Assembly: GCF_910596095.1 (NCBI RefSeq)
Contig: NC_056538.1
Span: 32,367,594-32,431,593, forward strand
Length of the DNA: 64,000 nt
Source of the DNA: Thunnus maccoyii
Taxonomy: Eukaryota > Chordata > Actinopteri > Scombriformes > Scombridae
Direction of reading: 5' to 3'
The notes beneath the pieces were generated by a model, which was given only the letters and a program-made list of their open reading frames with translations, searched no databases and had not been told where the DNA came from. How positions within the stretch are numbered: position 1 is the stretch's first letter; every line of letters starts with the position of its first letter. The translations under genes were made by a program, and so were the position numbers. Below are positions 13,216 to 24,707 of this stretch, one piece after another.

Positions 13216-15837
13216 TATCAGTGAGAAAAAATATGCAAAACAGAAAATTAAACACACATGTATTGAGTGTTTCTACCTTCTTTCTGACATCTGATTTCAA
13301 AACTGTAGTTCAGCGAAGTTGAACTAACAGGTTCAAACAAAGACATGTTTGGGATCCACTGAGAATAAATCAGTGTTCTCTTAATTTTCTCACAGCACAT
13401 TTCTTGTTCTATTCATTTAATAGCTGCATACATGTCACCACTTTGCAGCCTCCTGCTCTAAAAATAAGGGTTATAGACACTGTAGAACAGTCAGACCATG
13501 AAAACAAAGAGTGTATGAAGAGTAATACCTGAAGAATGTGCTGAAATAATTGCTTAACTGATCACTGAACATATGTATACCTAATAACCAGTTCATGTAA
13601 CAGAGTTTCTTTATAGGATTTTCTTCCCTTTTAGAAAAATATTAACTTAATTTAACAAAAGTGTAAAACAAAGTTCAACACAAGGATGCAGTTCTTGTTA
13701 AAAGGGGCGTAATGTGAATGATACAGCAGTCCAATAAAAGTGTGTCAATAAAGGTCATCCTACAAGGATGCAATTCCTGTAACAAGGACACAATGATAAT
13801 ATGAATGATACAGCAGTCAAATATGCATCAATAAAAGTTGTCCCGCCTTGTTTGCAGTTTGTGTTTGTTGGACAAGTCTGTTCACATCATCCGTCCTGTT
13901 CTTTGTAATAGCTGCGGATCTGTCAGATACAATATCTTCCATCTGTCTTTAATGGAGTCTCAGCCCCACTTCTGTGTGTCAAACTTGCATATTTAATCCA
14001 TTTCGTCACCCCGCAGTCTGTCCATTCGAGTGAACCATTGATGACTGTTTGGCTTTAACCAGACAGATTAATGTCACGGAGGGCAGAAGGTCTTTCTTGT
14101 CCACATGTTTCATATTAAACTGTATCACTGATTCATAATCAACTCAACAAAGACAAATAAATCAGTGTGTTTCGACACACAGAAACAGCAAAATGACATT
14201 CCCACAGAGCGTGATATATTGTTTCTTCAGTAAAACTTGTAGTTCTTGGACAGTTCTTATTCCACGTCAACTTGTGATTATACATAATGGACCAAACCAG
14301 GATATTAAGATAAGCCAATTGAAATGTTTTAGTCTGTTCCAGCCCTTTGAACTGAACTGTTGTCCGAGTCATCTGTGTTCCGTGAACTATGTTTCACATA
14401 ACTTCTCTATTAGCTTCTGATACAAAACCCCATGTTTATTGACATTATCTTTGTTTTGATGCTCCAAATTCTTCTTAGACTGTTTAATAATGTGCTGAAA
14501 ATACTTTGGGAATAATTATTGTCTGACTATAACTATTGTCCCATGAAGTTATAAACAAACTGTTTCCAAGGTCCGTCATATGATATGTTCATAGGTGATA
14601 TGAAGGCCAATGTTGGAGCCAATAATGACCACAGTGACAGAGTTATAGGAGCCATGGTTGCAGTGTATCTGACTCACTGATTGGTGACTCTGTGACTCAA
14701 TTTGCATAACATGACAGACCTGTGACCACTCAGAAGATCTTCAATCAGATACAATTAATGCACCTTGTTTCTAGGCGACATTTAAGGACCAACAGCGGCT
14801 TTCAATTAGTTAATTTGTCCTGTTTTATTCTTTCTTTCTTTCCTCTAATGTCACAAAAACCAAACTTTGTGGTGATCTATTAATTGATAGCTCGGTGTCG
14901 GTGTCCCGCTGCCTCCTGGGGATGATTCAAAACCTTTAAAACTTCTCCTCCTTTCATCCTGCAAACGTTTGCAAAGGAAAAGATTTGATAAACGCAGTTT
15001 TCATGTTGGCCTGCTGACCCGAAGATGATCCTGCTGTGAGACTTAAATCCTTTAGTTTGTTTGAAGAAGGCTTGACTCACAGCACACAAGCTGTCGTTCA
15101 TACAGTTTATTTCATTCAGAGGAAGTTAACCCTTCGGAGTTCAGTGCAGTTTGTGCAGCAACTCGTCACTTTTAGATTTATTGACAGAAACCTATTGATT
15201 AAAGATACAATCAATAAAATAGGACTATTTTTAGAGGAATGTTAAGGAGAGCTATAGTAATTCTGTAATATGATATCCTACTATAGGCTTACTATTAATA
15301 ATAAGTCTGTATTAATGCTTAGAGTATTATTAGTATTACTGGTTTAGGGACTAAACTACCTGACAGGTGTTGAGTTACTGTAAACTGGATAGTTAACTGA
15401 CTGTATCTACAGTGAACACTTCATAAAGAAAAGCCTGTCTGATGTTCTGTGTCCTTTAGTTTGCAAGTTCCTGTGTTTAAATGAGGATATATTGAAAGTG
15501 TTTCGTACTGTAATATAGTAAACTGTAGGGTGCAGTTCGCTGTATTGTCCACTAGAGGGAGCTGGAGCTCCGCTAGTTAATATATCATTAAAAACATTAT
15601 TTTCTCCTTCAGAGATGATAATAATGTGCCTTGCAGTTTATTTTCCCTTTTATAATTCATGTGAGATTGTGTTTATTTAAAATATAAGCATAAAATAAAT
15701 TCCATCTGTCTTTCTGGCAATAATATGATTGATCTGTCATTCCTATTAGACTGGACTGTGGACGTGACCCAGCAGAGACTCAAACTGTCAGTTTTTTTGT
15801 TGTTTTTTTAAAAAACTAAATTTTCTCTATTAAGTTG

Positions 15838-17390
15838 AAACTGACAGAAGTATATGGTATTCATCATTCTTTATTTCACATTGAACATAACTGAAACTTT
15901 GCTTTTGATTTACAACTTAATATATTATTTAATACAATAAAACAAATGAAAATGGCCAGAAATATTGGTCCCATTAACTTAATATCTTGTAGCTCAGCCT
16001 TTAGAGGTAATAACTGCAGTCAAGCTCTTTCTGTAACTCTGAATAAGGTTTCTACTCTTCTGGGCTGGTAGTTTGGTCTCTTCAAACTGCTCCAGTTCTC
16101 TCAGGTTTGATGGGCACTGTCTCCTAACTGCAAGTTTCAGCTCTTTCCACAGATGTTCTATGGGATTCAGATCAGGACTCATAGCAGGACACTTCAGAAT
16201 GGTCCAATGTTTTCCTCTCATCCTGAGCCACTTTTTACGTTTGATGATTTTACTGCAAAATAAAAGTGTATTTGTTTCAGATCATATTTACTATATATAC
16301 CTCAGGTTGTTGTGTACCCATGAAAATTAAAACAAGTAATCTCATTATTATGGTTTTAGAACAATGACCAAAGAGCTTGATGTTCCTGTGACCACTGTTG
16401 CCAATATTATTAACAAGTTTAAGGCCCATGGAGCTGCAGCCAACATCTCTGGACGTGGTTGCAAGAGGAAAACTGGCCATTGAACAGAGGGATTGTTTGA
16501 ATGGTCGAGGAAGAACCAAGTAAAACTTCAATACAGATCCAAGCTGACCTTCAAGTTCAAGGTACAATAGTTTCAAGTTGCACTATCCGTCGCTGTCTGA
16601 ACGAAAATGGGCTCCATGGTAGAAGACCCAGGAGGACCCCACTTCTAAGAGGGAGACATAAAAAAGCCAGACTGGACTGGACTTTGCCAAAATGCATGTT
16701 GACTAGCCACAGTCCTTCTGGGAGAATGTGGTTTGGACAGATGAAACTAAACTAGAGCCTTTTGGTAAATCACACCAACCTTATGTTTACAGAGGAAACA
16801 ATGAAGCCTTCAAAGAAAAGAACACCAAGCTATTGTGAAACAAGGAGGAGGATCAGTGATGTTTTGGATTTGCTTTGCTGCCTCAGGCACTGGGTGCCAA
16901 GCATGGTCAACATAAAGGGTACAAGACCATCTCGTCTCGTGACCTTTACGTTGACCATGCTTGGCTATTATCTTTTTTCTAATGTCTTCAGACTCTTTAG
17001 TTGTCTTTCTGTTTTCCCCGTTTAATGTGATGCACACAGTGGCACAAAACAGCAGAGTGAGTAATTTTCTCCTTTTGAACTAGCTGCATGAGTGTTTATA
17101 AGATTGAAAACACTTGTGATTAATTAAAACACAATAACCTGCTTAAAGTATCACTACAAATCAATGATTTCTTCTAAATGGCACCAATAATTTTGTCCAG
17201 GCTATTTTAGAACGTCTTTGTAGAATAAACATGAATTCAGTTATTTTTAAACTTTTTTTTTGTTCCACTGCAAACCAAACATAGACATGCATTGATAATA
17301 AAATATCTTTTTTTAATTTCAACACTGTTCAGGGCGAATGGTGCATTATTTTAATAAAATGTAAGGGTATCAATAATGTTGGCCACATCT
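15838..17390. mobile_element. Rearranged Tc1/mariner remnant
   Basis: Two transposase parts lie in opposite orientation. On the minus strand (15,994-16,260), [20 protein letters not shown] is the C-terminal catalytic region. On the plus strand (16,360-16,990), TKELDVPVTTVANIINKFK, then SGRGCKRKT, TIRRCLNENGLHGRRPRR and a WFGQMKLN segment are the N-terminal and central parts with several frameshifts. The element is dead. A normal Tc1 would have these parts on one strand, so an inversion or two insertions occurred. Confidence 0.75.
16896..16965. repeat. Snap-back inverted repeat inside the Tc1 remnant
   Basis: GCCAAGCATGGTCAACATAA at 16,896 is mirrored by TTACGTTGACCATGCTTGGC ending at 16,965. 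The arms are about 25 bp with one internal mismatch and a spacer of about 20 bp. Confidence 0.85.
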
Positions 17391-17869
17391 GTATCTACAG
17401 CATCACTTCTCTGCCTTTTAGCTAAGATCAAATGTAGTATCTGTTCTTGTCAGTGTAATATCTGATACATTCCCTCTCCAGGGACCATATATTAAATAGA
17501 TTTGTGGAGCAGGGGCTTGTTCCGTCCACTCCTCATATAGACCAGGTATCACAGTACCTCCAGGAGTGGTGCACCATCCTCTGTCAGTTAGATATAAAAC
17601 ATCTGAACCTGGTAGATAAAGTTATACAATAAGTGTGTTTCCTACATTCAGTTTCAAGTTAAGGAGTTATTTCAACTTATTATTCAGGTATTAGTACACT
17701 CCACTGATAACTTAAACTCTTAAGTTTAAATTCATGTGCAATTAACACTTTGAATTTTTACTTAGTAATTTCTACATATTGATCGTTGGAAGGAAAACAC
17801 CTGATAACTGCTCCAATGTTTATATTATAGAGCTACAGCAGTGTCTAGCCGTCACAGAATGAGACACAA

Positions 17870-18375
17870 ATAGACAATTTAAATCTGTTAATTATTGAAA
17901 GAACAGAACCGACTGTCAAGGGAGTAGCAGGGGATGGACCCAAATGCTGAGGCTGCAATGCAGATTTGACAAAAACCTCCTTTAATCTTGCAATGGTCAA
18001 GAACAGGACAAAGCAAACAGAGCTGAACAGAACTGGCAGACAAGACAAAACAAATGATCCAACAAAGACTGAACAAAAAAACAGGACTTAAGTAGTAACT
18101 GAACTAACGAGAAGATGAGGTGCAGGTGGGGAAATGGGTGGAGGACTCAGGAGAAGAGAGTGAACAGACAAGGAGCCGATTGGCTGGGGAAACACTGGGA
18201 GTAGGGCAGGGCTGATGAGGGTGATGCAGGGCAGGTGAGAGGAGGAGCACACGAACACAGGAGGAGGAAACACAGGGAAATCAGGAAACCAAAAAACACA
18301 GTACTCTAAGCTACCGAAAACCCAAAAGAACACAAAAAGTCCAAAAACCAAACAAAGTCCAGGCAGGATGTGACA
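17870..18375. repeat. Dispersed repeat ending GGCAGGATGTGACACC
   Basis: An A-rich, pyrimidine-poor strand with phrases such as GAACAGGACAAAGCAAACAG, ending CAGGCAGGATGTGACACC. Its composition and end resemble the segment at 51,965-52,380, which ends GGTAGGACGTGACACC. It probably belongs to a non-autonomous retroelement or DNA element family, which was not identified. Confidence 0.5.
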
Positions 18376-18715
18376 CCAACATGAAGGAGCATTGAAAACG
18401 GTTTAAATATAATATTGCTTATTTAGTTTGTGATAGTCTGACGTCCTTTCAAGCTCAGGATGATTTTATAGGAGACGCAGCTGTGTGACGTCATATTTTC
18501 CTGAAGGGGCTGAAATGTAACGAGAAGCCTTTTGACTCATGAAGAGAAATAATAAAGTTATAAGAGTGTTATTCATCATTCAGGCATTTTTATTTTATAA
18601 ATAAATATGAGAAGCTGCTGTTGGTGACGTCATTCCTGTTCCACAGGTAGTTTTCCTGATCTGCTGTATTACAACAATAACCTGACTTTACTGTGCCGTC
18701 TGATCAGCTGACCAA

Positions 18716-18897
18716 TCAGTAAACGTATTGGATCAAAGGGATGTTGCCGTCCAGTAAAAAACCTCCGCAGAGGATAAACCTGTGGTTCCTCGCTCTGAGC
18801 TCCTTCAGGAGCTTCCTCACCAAGTCCACAGGACCAGCGCCAGGCTTTGGAGCCAGTTTGACATAGATGTGGATGTGGAGAAGGACAGTGAACGCAG
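18716..18897 (-). CDS. Unassigned small ORF, possible exon or gene relic
   Basis: An open minus-strand frame reads IVKGKCAAFTVLLHIHIYVK, then LAPKPGAGPVDLVRKLLKEL, RARNHRFILCGGFLLDGNIP and LIQYVY, then a stop. The amphipathic Leu/Lys pattern and even composition look protein-like, unlike the surrounding AT-rich DNA. There is no start codon in this frame, so it could be a terminal exon, a pseudogene piece or part of a retroelement. I do not recognise the family. Confidence 0.25.
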
Positions 18898-19309
18898 CAC
18901 ATTTTCCTTTTACAATCTACTTGTCTCACTCAGCAGTTACTTGTTACTACTGTTTATTTAATATTCACATACAACCTCCTGCTCTAAAAATAAGGGTTAT
19001 AGACACTGTTAGTGATGTAAACAAAACAAAAGAGCCATCATCCAGGTAACATTTTAGAGTGTTTCGTGTCACATTTTGCATCATATGTTGGACTTTAACA
19101 GCTGGACGAAGAGGGATATTTTAATACAGGAGAGACAGATGAAAGTTAATGTTATTCATATAAAGGTTCTCCCCATATTAGAACCATAGGAACCAACCTG
19201 AAAATCAGAGAAGTTGAACTTTCAGAAATGTGGGTGTTTTATCAGAAATTACGTATAAGAGCTCAGTTAAAATGTCAGGAGAATAGACTCCTGTAGAATA
19301 TTATCACAT

Positions 19310-19523
19310 TGTGACCCGGAAAAGTCAAGGACGACGCAGGACACCAAAAAGTAGATTGTTTGGCTTTTTACTAGCACATTGTATGGATCACAGACAGAGC
19401 AAGAATCACATGCCATCACATCCTGTATAGAGACTTCCTGTCAGGACTTCCTGCCTGTCAGGTAACCCATACCTGGAGCCTAGAGTTCCCTCTAGATAAC
19501 ACCAGAAGTCTCAGGATACTACA
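19310..19523 (-). repeat. 3' LTR of the Gypsy remnant
   Basis: 214 bp bounded by TG...CA, preceded on the minus strand by a polypurine tract. Its first ~25 nt recur at 20,350-20,375 as a truncated 5' LTR. Confidence 0.75.
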
Positions 19524-20375
19524 TCCCTCTCTTCTCAGGCCTGCAGACAACACTCACTGCAAGAGAAAATAAGACAACTTAATCAACATTGTACATAAGA
19601 TACATTTTACTTAAAGTTGAACTCACGTCAATTTAACTCTTGAATTGTAACTTACATTTTGGGTTTGTTTTAAACGTTAAGAACTTAAAATGCAAGACAC
19701 CTTAATTTGTATCTAACTACTTAGAATAATTTTTAGCAACTAAATTTAATCAACAGTGGTATTCTCTGCAGAGCTGATAAATATTCTTTTTCTTTTCACT
19801 GTTTAATTAAGGCCCATAATAATCAGGAGGGCGCCTCTCTCTAATAGAGTGCCTTAAGAGTGGTGTTAACTGTTCCTGCAATACATGTGGGGACTCACTC
19901 CGCAGCATAGGTGGGTCACTCTCAGAGTCTTCCACATGGGTTGGAGAGTCAGGGGCTCGGACCTCAGGGGACTGCACTTGTTCTGGCATCACAGGAGATG
20001 GGATGCTCACAGCCTGAGGTGTACTGGGATCTATATCAGGAGCACCACTTAGCTCTCGCTTCCTGATTTGGTCAATATGTCTCCTCACGACCTGTCCATT
20101 TCCAATGAGGACTGTACATTACAGGGGACCTGTGCAGCTCTCAATCGTTCCAGGAATCCATTTAGGACCATATCCATAATTTTTTTTGTAAATACTGGAT
20201 TCCCAGGTGAAAAACTTGGTGTGTGTGTCATGATTAACTTTTTGTTTCCAATATTTCTTTTCTAACTTAGACTTCATGTCTGGGAGTAACAGATCAAAGG
20301 CAGACCTGGGTCTCCGTGACATCAGCATTTCAGCCGGGGACAAGCCTGTAGCACCAGAAGTCTCAGGATGCTACA
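19310..20375 (-). mobile_element. Internally deleted Gypsy-type LTR retrotransposon
   Basis: Minus strand. An LTR at 19,310-19,523 begins TGTAGTATCCTGAGACTTCT on the minus strand and ends TCACA. Just before it is a purine-rich tract (GAGAAGAGAGGGA), as expected for a 3' LTR. Upstream, 20,119-20,343 encodes the end of a Gypsy integrase (MSPAEMLMSRRPRSAFDLLL, KYWKQKVNHDTHTK, YGYGPKWIPGTIE), followed by the tail at 19,807-20,088 (RRHIDQIRKRE ... SIRERRPPDYYGP). At 20,350-20,375 the first ~25 nt of an LTR recur, so the 5' LTR remnant is joined directly to integrase. Gag, protease, reverse transcriptase and RNase H are gone. Confidence 0.82.
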
Positions 20376-20640
20376 ATTTTAATTGGCTTGTTTTGCATAA
20401 TAAACTCCTGGTCTGGTCCATGTTGTACCATCATAAATTAACTGATTACATTTTGTTCAACTACATGTTTTTTCTGAAGAAACAATTTGTCATTTTTTTT
20501 GTGAGAATGCTATTTTGTGGTTTCTGTTTAGAAAGCACTTTTACCGTGATCCCCCTCTCCACCCCCCCACTCTCTCTCTCCCTCCTCCACTCCCCTGTTT
20601 TGTTTGCCCTCTTTGCTGATGCTCTGTTTTCTGTCTGCAG

Positions 20641-20753
20641 GGGCTGCACCTGAAGGCAGCATATATATCAGTAATATGGGACACACCTGGGCTCAGTGTT
20701 CCTCATGCGTAAGCCCCAAAAGCAGCCAGTCCAGTGAGATCATCGACAAGCAG
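20641..20753 (+). CDS. Orphan exon-like ORF
   Basis: A strong pyrimidine tract and acceptor (TTTTCTGTCTGCAG) precede 113 nt that stay open in one frame and end CAG before GTACCT, a plausible donor. The start phase is 1 and the end phase is 0. The translation is AAPEGSIYISNMGHTWAQCS then SCVSPKSSQSSEIIDKQ, Ser-rich and protein-like. No partner exon was found nearby. It vaguely resembles cytoplasmic tails of TNF-receptor-like proteins, but I do not claim a family. It could be an exon of a gene largely outside the window, or a pseudogene fragment. Confidence 0.35.
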
Positions 20754-22084
20754 GTACCTATTTTGCATGACTTTAGGTCACAACAGAAGTATTTAAGGGA
20801 TATTCAGAAATATTTAATAGAGCTGAAATTGTAATAACTTGACAGTAGAGCAGCAATGAATTAGATTTTTCTGTTTTTTCATCTTCAGTGATTGTAACGG
20901 TTGTATTTTTAATCATCAAATGAAATCAAACATTGAATATATAGCTTGTGCAGTTGTCCTAAAGTCAGTATAACATTATTACTTCAATTAAGAAATGTGT
21001 TTTTCATATATTTTTTTAAACCACTCAAAAAACACTCTGTAGATTTGACTAATCCGTTTGACTACAAATCATGTTGAGTGCAGCTAAAATTTAATTTATT
21101 TAAGTTATTCCCTAACAGCTTCCAGTAATGAATAAATTATGAAGTAATGGATCGTGCAGCTCTTTTGTTGAATTGAATGCTGCACAGTGTAGCCACACCT
21201 TTAACAGATGTATACAGTAAGCACCTTCCCTCATGCAAGTTGTGTACAGATGCCACAATGTTTTTATAATCACATGTCCACAACACAACTGCACTCTTGA
21301 AAATCCGATTTACTCTTAGTTGTATCAAATAGACGATTGAAGCCTTCCTGATCTCTGTGTGTCTTTAACTGCGCTCACATTAACTTTAAACATCAACATC
21401 TGCTCTTTCTGAGCAGTAGAAGAAAGCACAATAATTAACACATTGTATACTCAAGCCTAAACAAAATCCAACCTAAAAATTTAACATAAATGCTTTGAAT
21501 AATAAATTGTGTCTGATTTGTTTTTTCCACAAGTTCAATTACCTAGTTAAAAATTACAAATTACATCCACACCTTCCCTCTCATTGAAAAATCCAAGATG
21601 CTTCCGCATCACACGCTGCGTATTGAACCACAATTGGCTCCAGACTAGTTGTGATGTCACATATTTTATTTGGCTTTAAGTATTTCACATTAGACTCTCT
21701 AACTTAAATAGATGTGAGAAGCTTATTTATAAAAGCCGACGATCTTGTTGTCGTCTCGCTATTTCTCAGTAGTGGTAGATAAAGAATATCAAGTTGTAAA
21801 TTAGTTGCCAAGTGATATTTTTTTATTATTGGTTCCCAATTGATATGACTGTAATCAGAATCAGTTATTAAAATTACTAAATTAACCTTTCAGTGATGCA
21901 TTTCATACATTCAGATGATACTGAGATACACTATTTGAATCAAAACCTACATATAAGTGTTGTTTAACATCATCATCACTTTTAAAAGTGAGAACATGTG
22001 ATTAAACAAGTAATATAGTACTTCATTAAATTTTATGGCCATTAAATTAAATGTAATGGCCATTAGGACAAATTAGGACAAATT

Positions 22085-24400
22085 CATTCCATGATAAATA
22101 TCATTTCACTATGTTAAGGAATAAGGTAATAAGAGAACTAAGGAGAGCTAAGGGAGATTTTTTCATGACTATAATTGGTGAGGCTAGGGGTAACACCAAA
22201 ATAATTTGGAAACAGTTAAAAAAGCTTACAGGACAACATCATGAAGCAGGAAAACCAATTGAACCTGGATGGAAACCTCACAAAGGACACAGCTGAAGTA
22301 GCAGTGGCTCTTAATCACTGCTTTGTTGATTCTGTGGCTGCTCTGCTGAGCATTTTAATGTATGTCTAACTAACACAATGGAGCCAGCCTTCGGTCCCTG
22401 AATCAGAGGTTATGAGAATTATCAGATGTCTCAAACCATCAAGAGCAAATTATGTATTTGTAATGGACACAACAATGCTTAAACATCTCAGCTCACTACT
22501 AGCTAATCCCATCGCCAAAATCACTAACCTCGCAATATCCCAGGGAAAGTTTCCAGGTACCTGGAAGTTAAATCTGGGGATTTCCATTCTACCTGTAGTT
22601 ACAGGCCCATCAGCATCCCATCTATGATGTCTAAGGTTGCAGAGAAATGGGTGGCTGAGCAAATCATACACCACCTGAATAACAGCTCTTTTCCCCTACA
22701 CCCCATGTGTCTTTAGAGTCAATCACTCAACTGAGACAGCCAATTGTTTCTTCTTGGAAAAAATCAAATGACTGTTGGATAAAGGTGGTGCTGTCGGTGC
22801 TGTGTTTCTTGATCTCAGGAAAGCATTTGATACTGTGAATCCAACAGTTCTTCTATCTAAGTTGTCTATCTTTAATTTTTCTGTTGATGCCCTTAAATGT
22901 GTAGAATCATATCTCTTCAACCAATCTCAATCTGTTTGAATACGCAACCATCAATGGTGTCCCACAAGGATCCATACTGGGCCCGCTCTTATTTAGTTTA
23001 TATATTAATAACGTGTGTCCTGAGGTTGTATGCTGATGATGCCATATTGTATGTACATGGTAGCATGAAGACACAACTTGCTGCCAAACTCGCAAACTCC
23101 ATGGTCAATGTCTCAACAACACTCAATCAGTGTTGTGTTTGCAACCAAATATGTCTAAAACTGTCGGCATGTTCTTCACCAAGACAAATGACTTTCTGTG
23201 GAACCAGATGTTTTTGAGAAACGTTAAGGGGGTAAAAAGAACTTAATACTTTGAAATTCTGATTTACTCCCAACCTCAACTAAACAGATCAAATTAAATC
23301 TATTAAATCTAGCCAATTTCCGATTCATAAGACACTACATGTCCACTGAAGCAGCCAAGATGTACATGCGCTAAATGATTTTTTCTCACATGACTCACTG
23401 TTTTGATGAGCTGGTCACAGACGAACCACACTACATTGAAACCACTACAGTCTTTGTATAATAAATAATAAGGAAATATGACCTTCTAAGCTGGGAAAAC
23501 CTGATTAAGCATGTAAATTGATGTCTTATCTACAAAATCATACATGTTATGCACCCCCACAACCCCGTACTCAGAAGCTTTGTTATAGCATAAGAACAAA
23601 CTCATATCGGATCACGTGAGAAGTTACAAGAAGGAACTGCATTATTCCACAAGAGCCTTTAGTCAGTCAGCCTTTTCTGTTAGAGCCTCACAAGAGTGAA
23701 CTCAACACATACTAGTCATTTAGTTCTCATTTAAAACAGTTACTCATTGGACGTCGAATCTGTCAGCACTAAAAACCACTTCCTTTCTGCTGCTGCCTCC
23801 TTGTTAATGTCAGTCTATGAACTTTTCTCATGTTTCTCAAACTACTGTACTTGCATGTGTTGTCCGTTGTGGTTTGTGTTTCTTATGTAGCTCTAAGTTG
23901 TTGTTTCACATGTACTGTAGGAGTTGCCTGCTTCATGTTTGATATGCTTCTGTACTGCGTGCTTGATTCAAATTATATTTGTTTAATGCTGCTTAATGTT
24001 GTCCTGTTGCATGCTTCGTGTACTGTTTTTGTAGGCTACTGCCTTCTTGCTTCAACCAATATTTGTTTAATGCTGCTTGATATCCTGTTGTTTGCTTCAT
24101 CTGCTTCTTTGGCTACTGCCTGTTTGCTTCAATATTGTCACGTCATTTTAGCTGTATTTACATTGACATTTTCCAATGTAACATGTCAATTTTATCAATG
24201 TTTTATCATGAGGTGCTGCCTGTACCATATTTCAGCAATTGTGTCTTATCTTTACCTTTTTTTGTTTAGTTCTTGTACTTTTAGGGAGCCTATTGTAACA
24301 TTTGACCAGGGACAACAGATGAAAACCAGCCTTTTGGCTAATTCTGGCATATTTACAGCAATGTTCATTAATATGCACTGTCCCTGCCAAATAAATACAT
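22085..24400 (+). mobile_element. Decayed non-LTR retrotransposon (L2-like), ORF2 remnant and 3' end
   Basis: Plus-strand pieces in shifting frames: RNKVIRELRRAKGDFFMTII; a GKFPGTWKL segment; VAEQIIHHLNNSSF; an FLDLRKAFDTVN segment; NGVPQGSILGPLLF in broken form; RLYADDAILYVHG (YADD box); NLANFRFIRHYMSTEAAKMY; and RKYDLLSWENLIKHVN. A 3' tail follows (GACCAGGGACAACAGATGAA ... CACTGTCCCTGCCAAATAAA) that is typical of fish L2-like elements. The 199-residue hydrophobic ORF at 23,830-24,429 covers this 3' tail and is probably not a gene. Confidence 0.8.
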
Positions 24401-24447
24401 TTTATTTATATAATCAGACAGTAAAATAACCTGATCTTGTGTATTTT

Positions 24448-24464
24448 GGGGTTAGGGTTAGGGT
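24448..24464. repeat. Short interstitial telomere-like repeat
   Basis: GGGTTAGGGTTAGGGTT, a little under three units of the vertebrate telomere repeat, about 245 bp upstream of the trpv1 start. It may be chance or a relic of break repair. Confidence 0.6.
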
Positions 24465-24707
24465 TCTGATTGCATGTTCTTCAGTTGGAAACCTGCTGCC
24501 AGGCAAACAACAAGCTTGCTCTTGCTCTCTGTGGAGAGGGAGGAGCATAACCAAGGTAACAAATACCGTTTCTGCTTCAGTGCTGCCTTTAACCTTTGCA
24601 ATACTACACCTGCGCAGCTGTAGCTCATCATAGCTGATGAGCTTCTAGAGGAAGTAAACAGTTTGTTGTCATACACGATCAAGACTCTGTTATTAACAAC
24701 AAAGAAG

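Noticed and set aside
23830-24429. 199-residue hydrophobic plus-strand ORF
   Set aside because: It covers the 3' tail of a decayed LINE with repeated TGCTTCAT-type phrases. The Cys/Leu/Val composition reflects T-rich DNA, with no family signature.
24448-24464. Evidence of an ancient chromosome fusion
   Set aside because: Fewer than three telomere units is too little to support a fusion, so it was kept only as a minor repeat.
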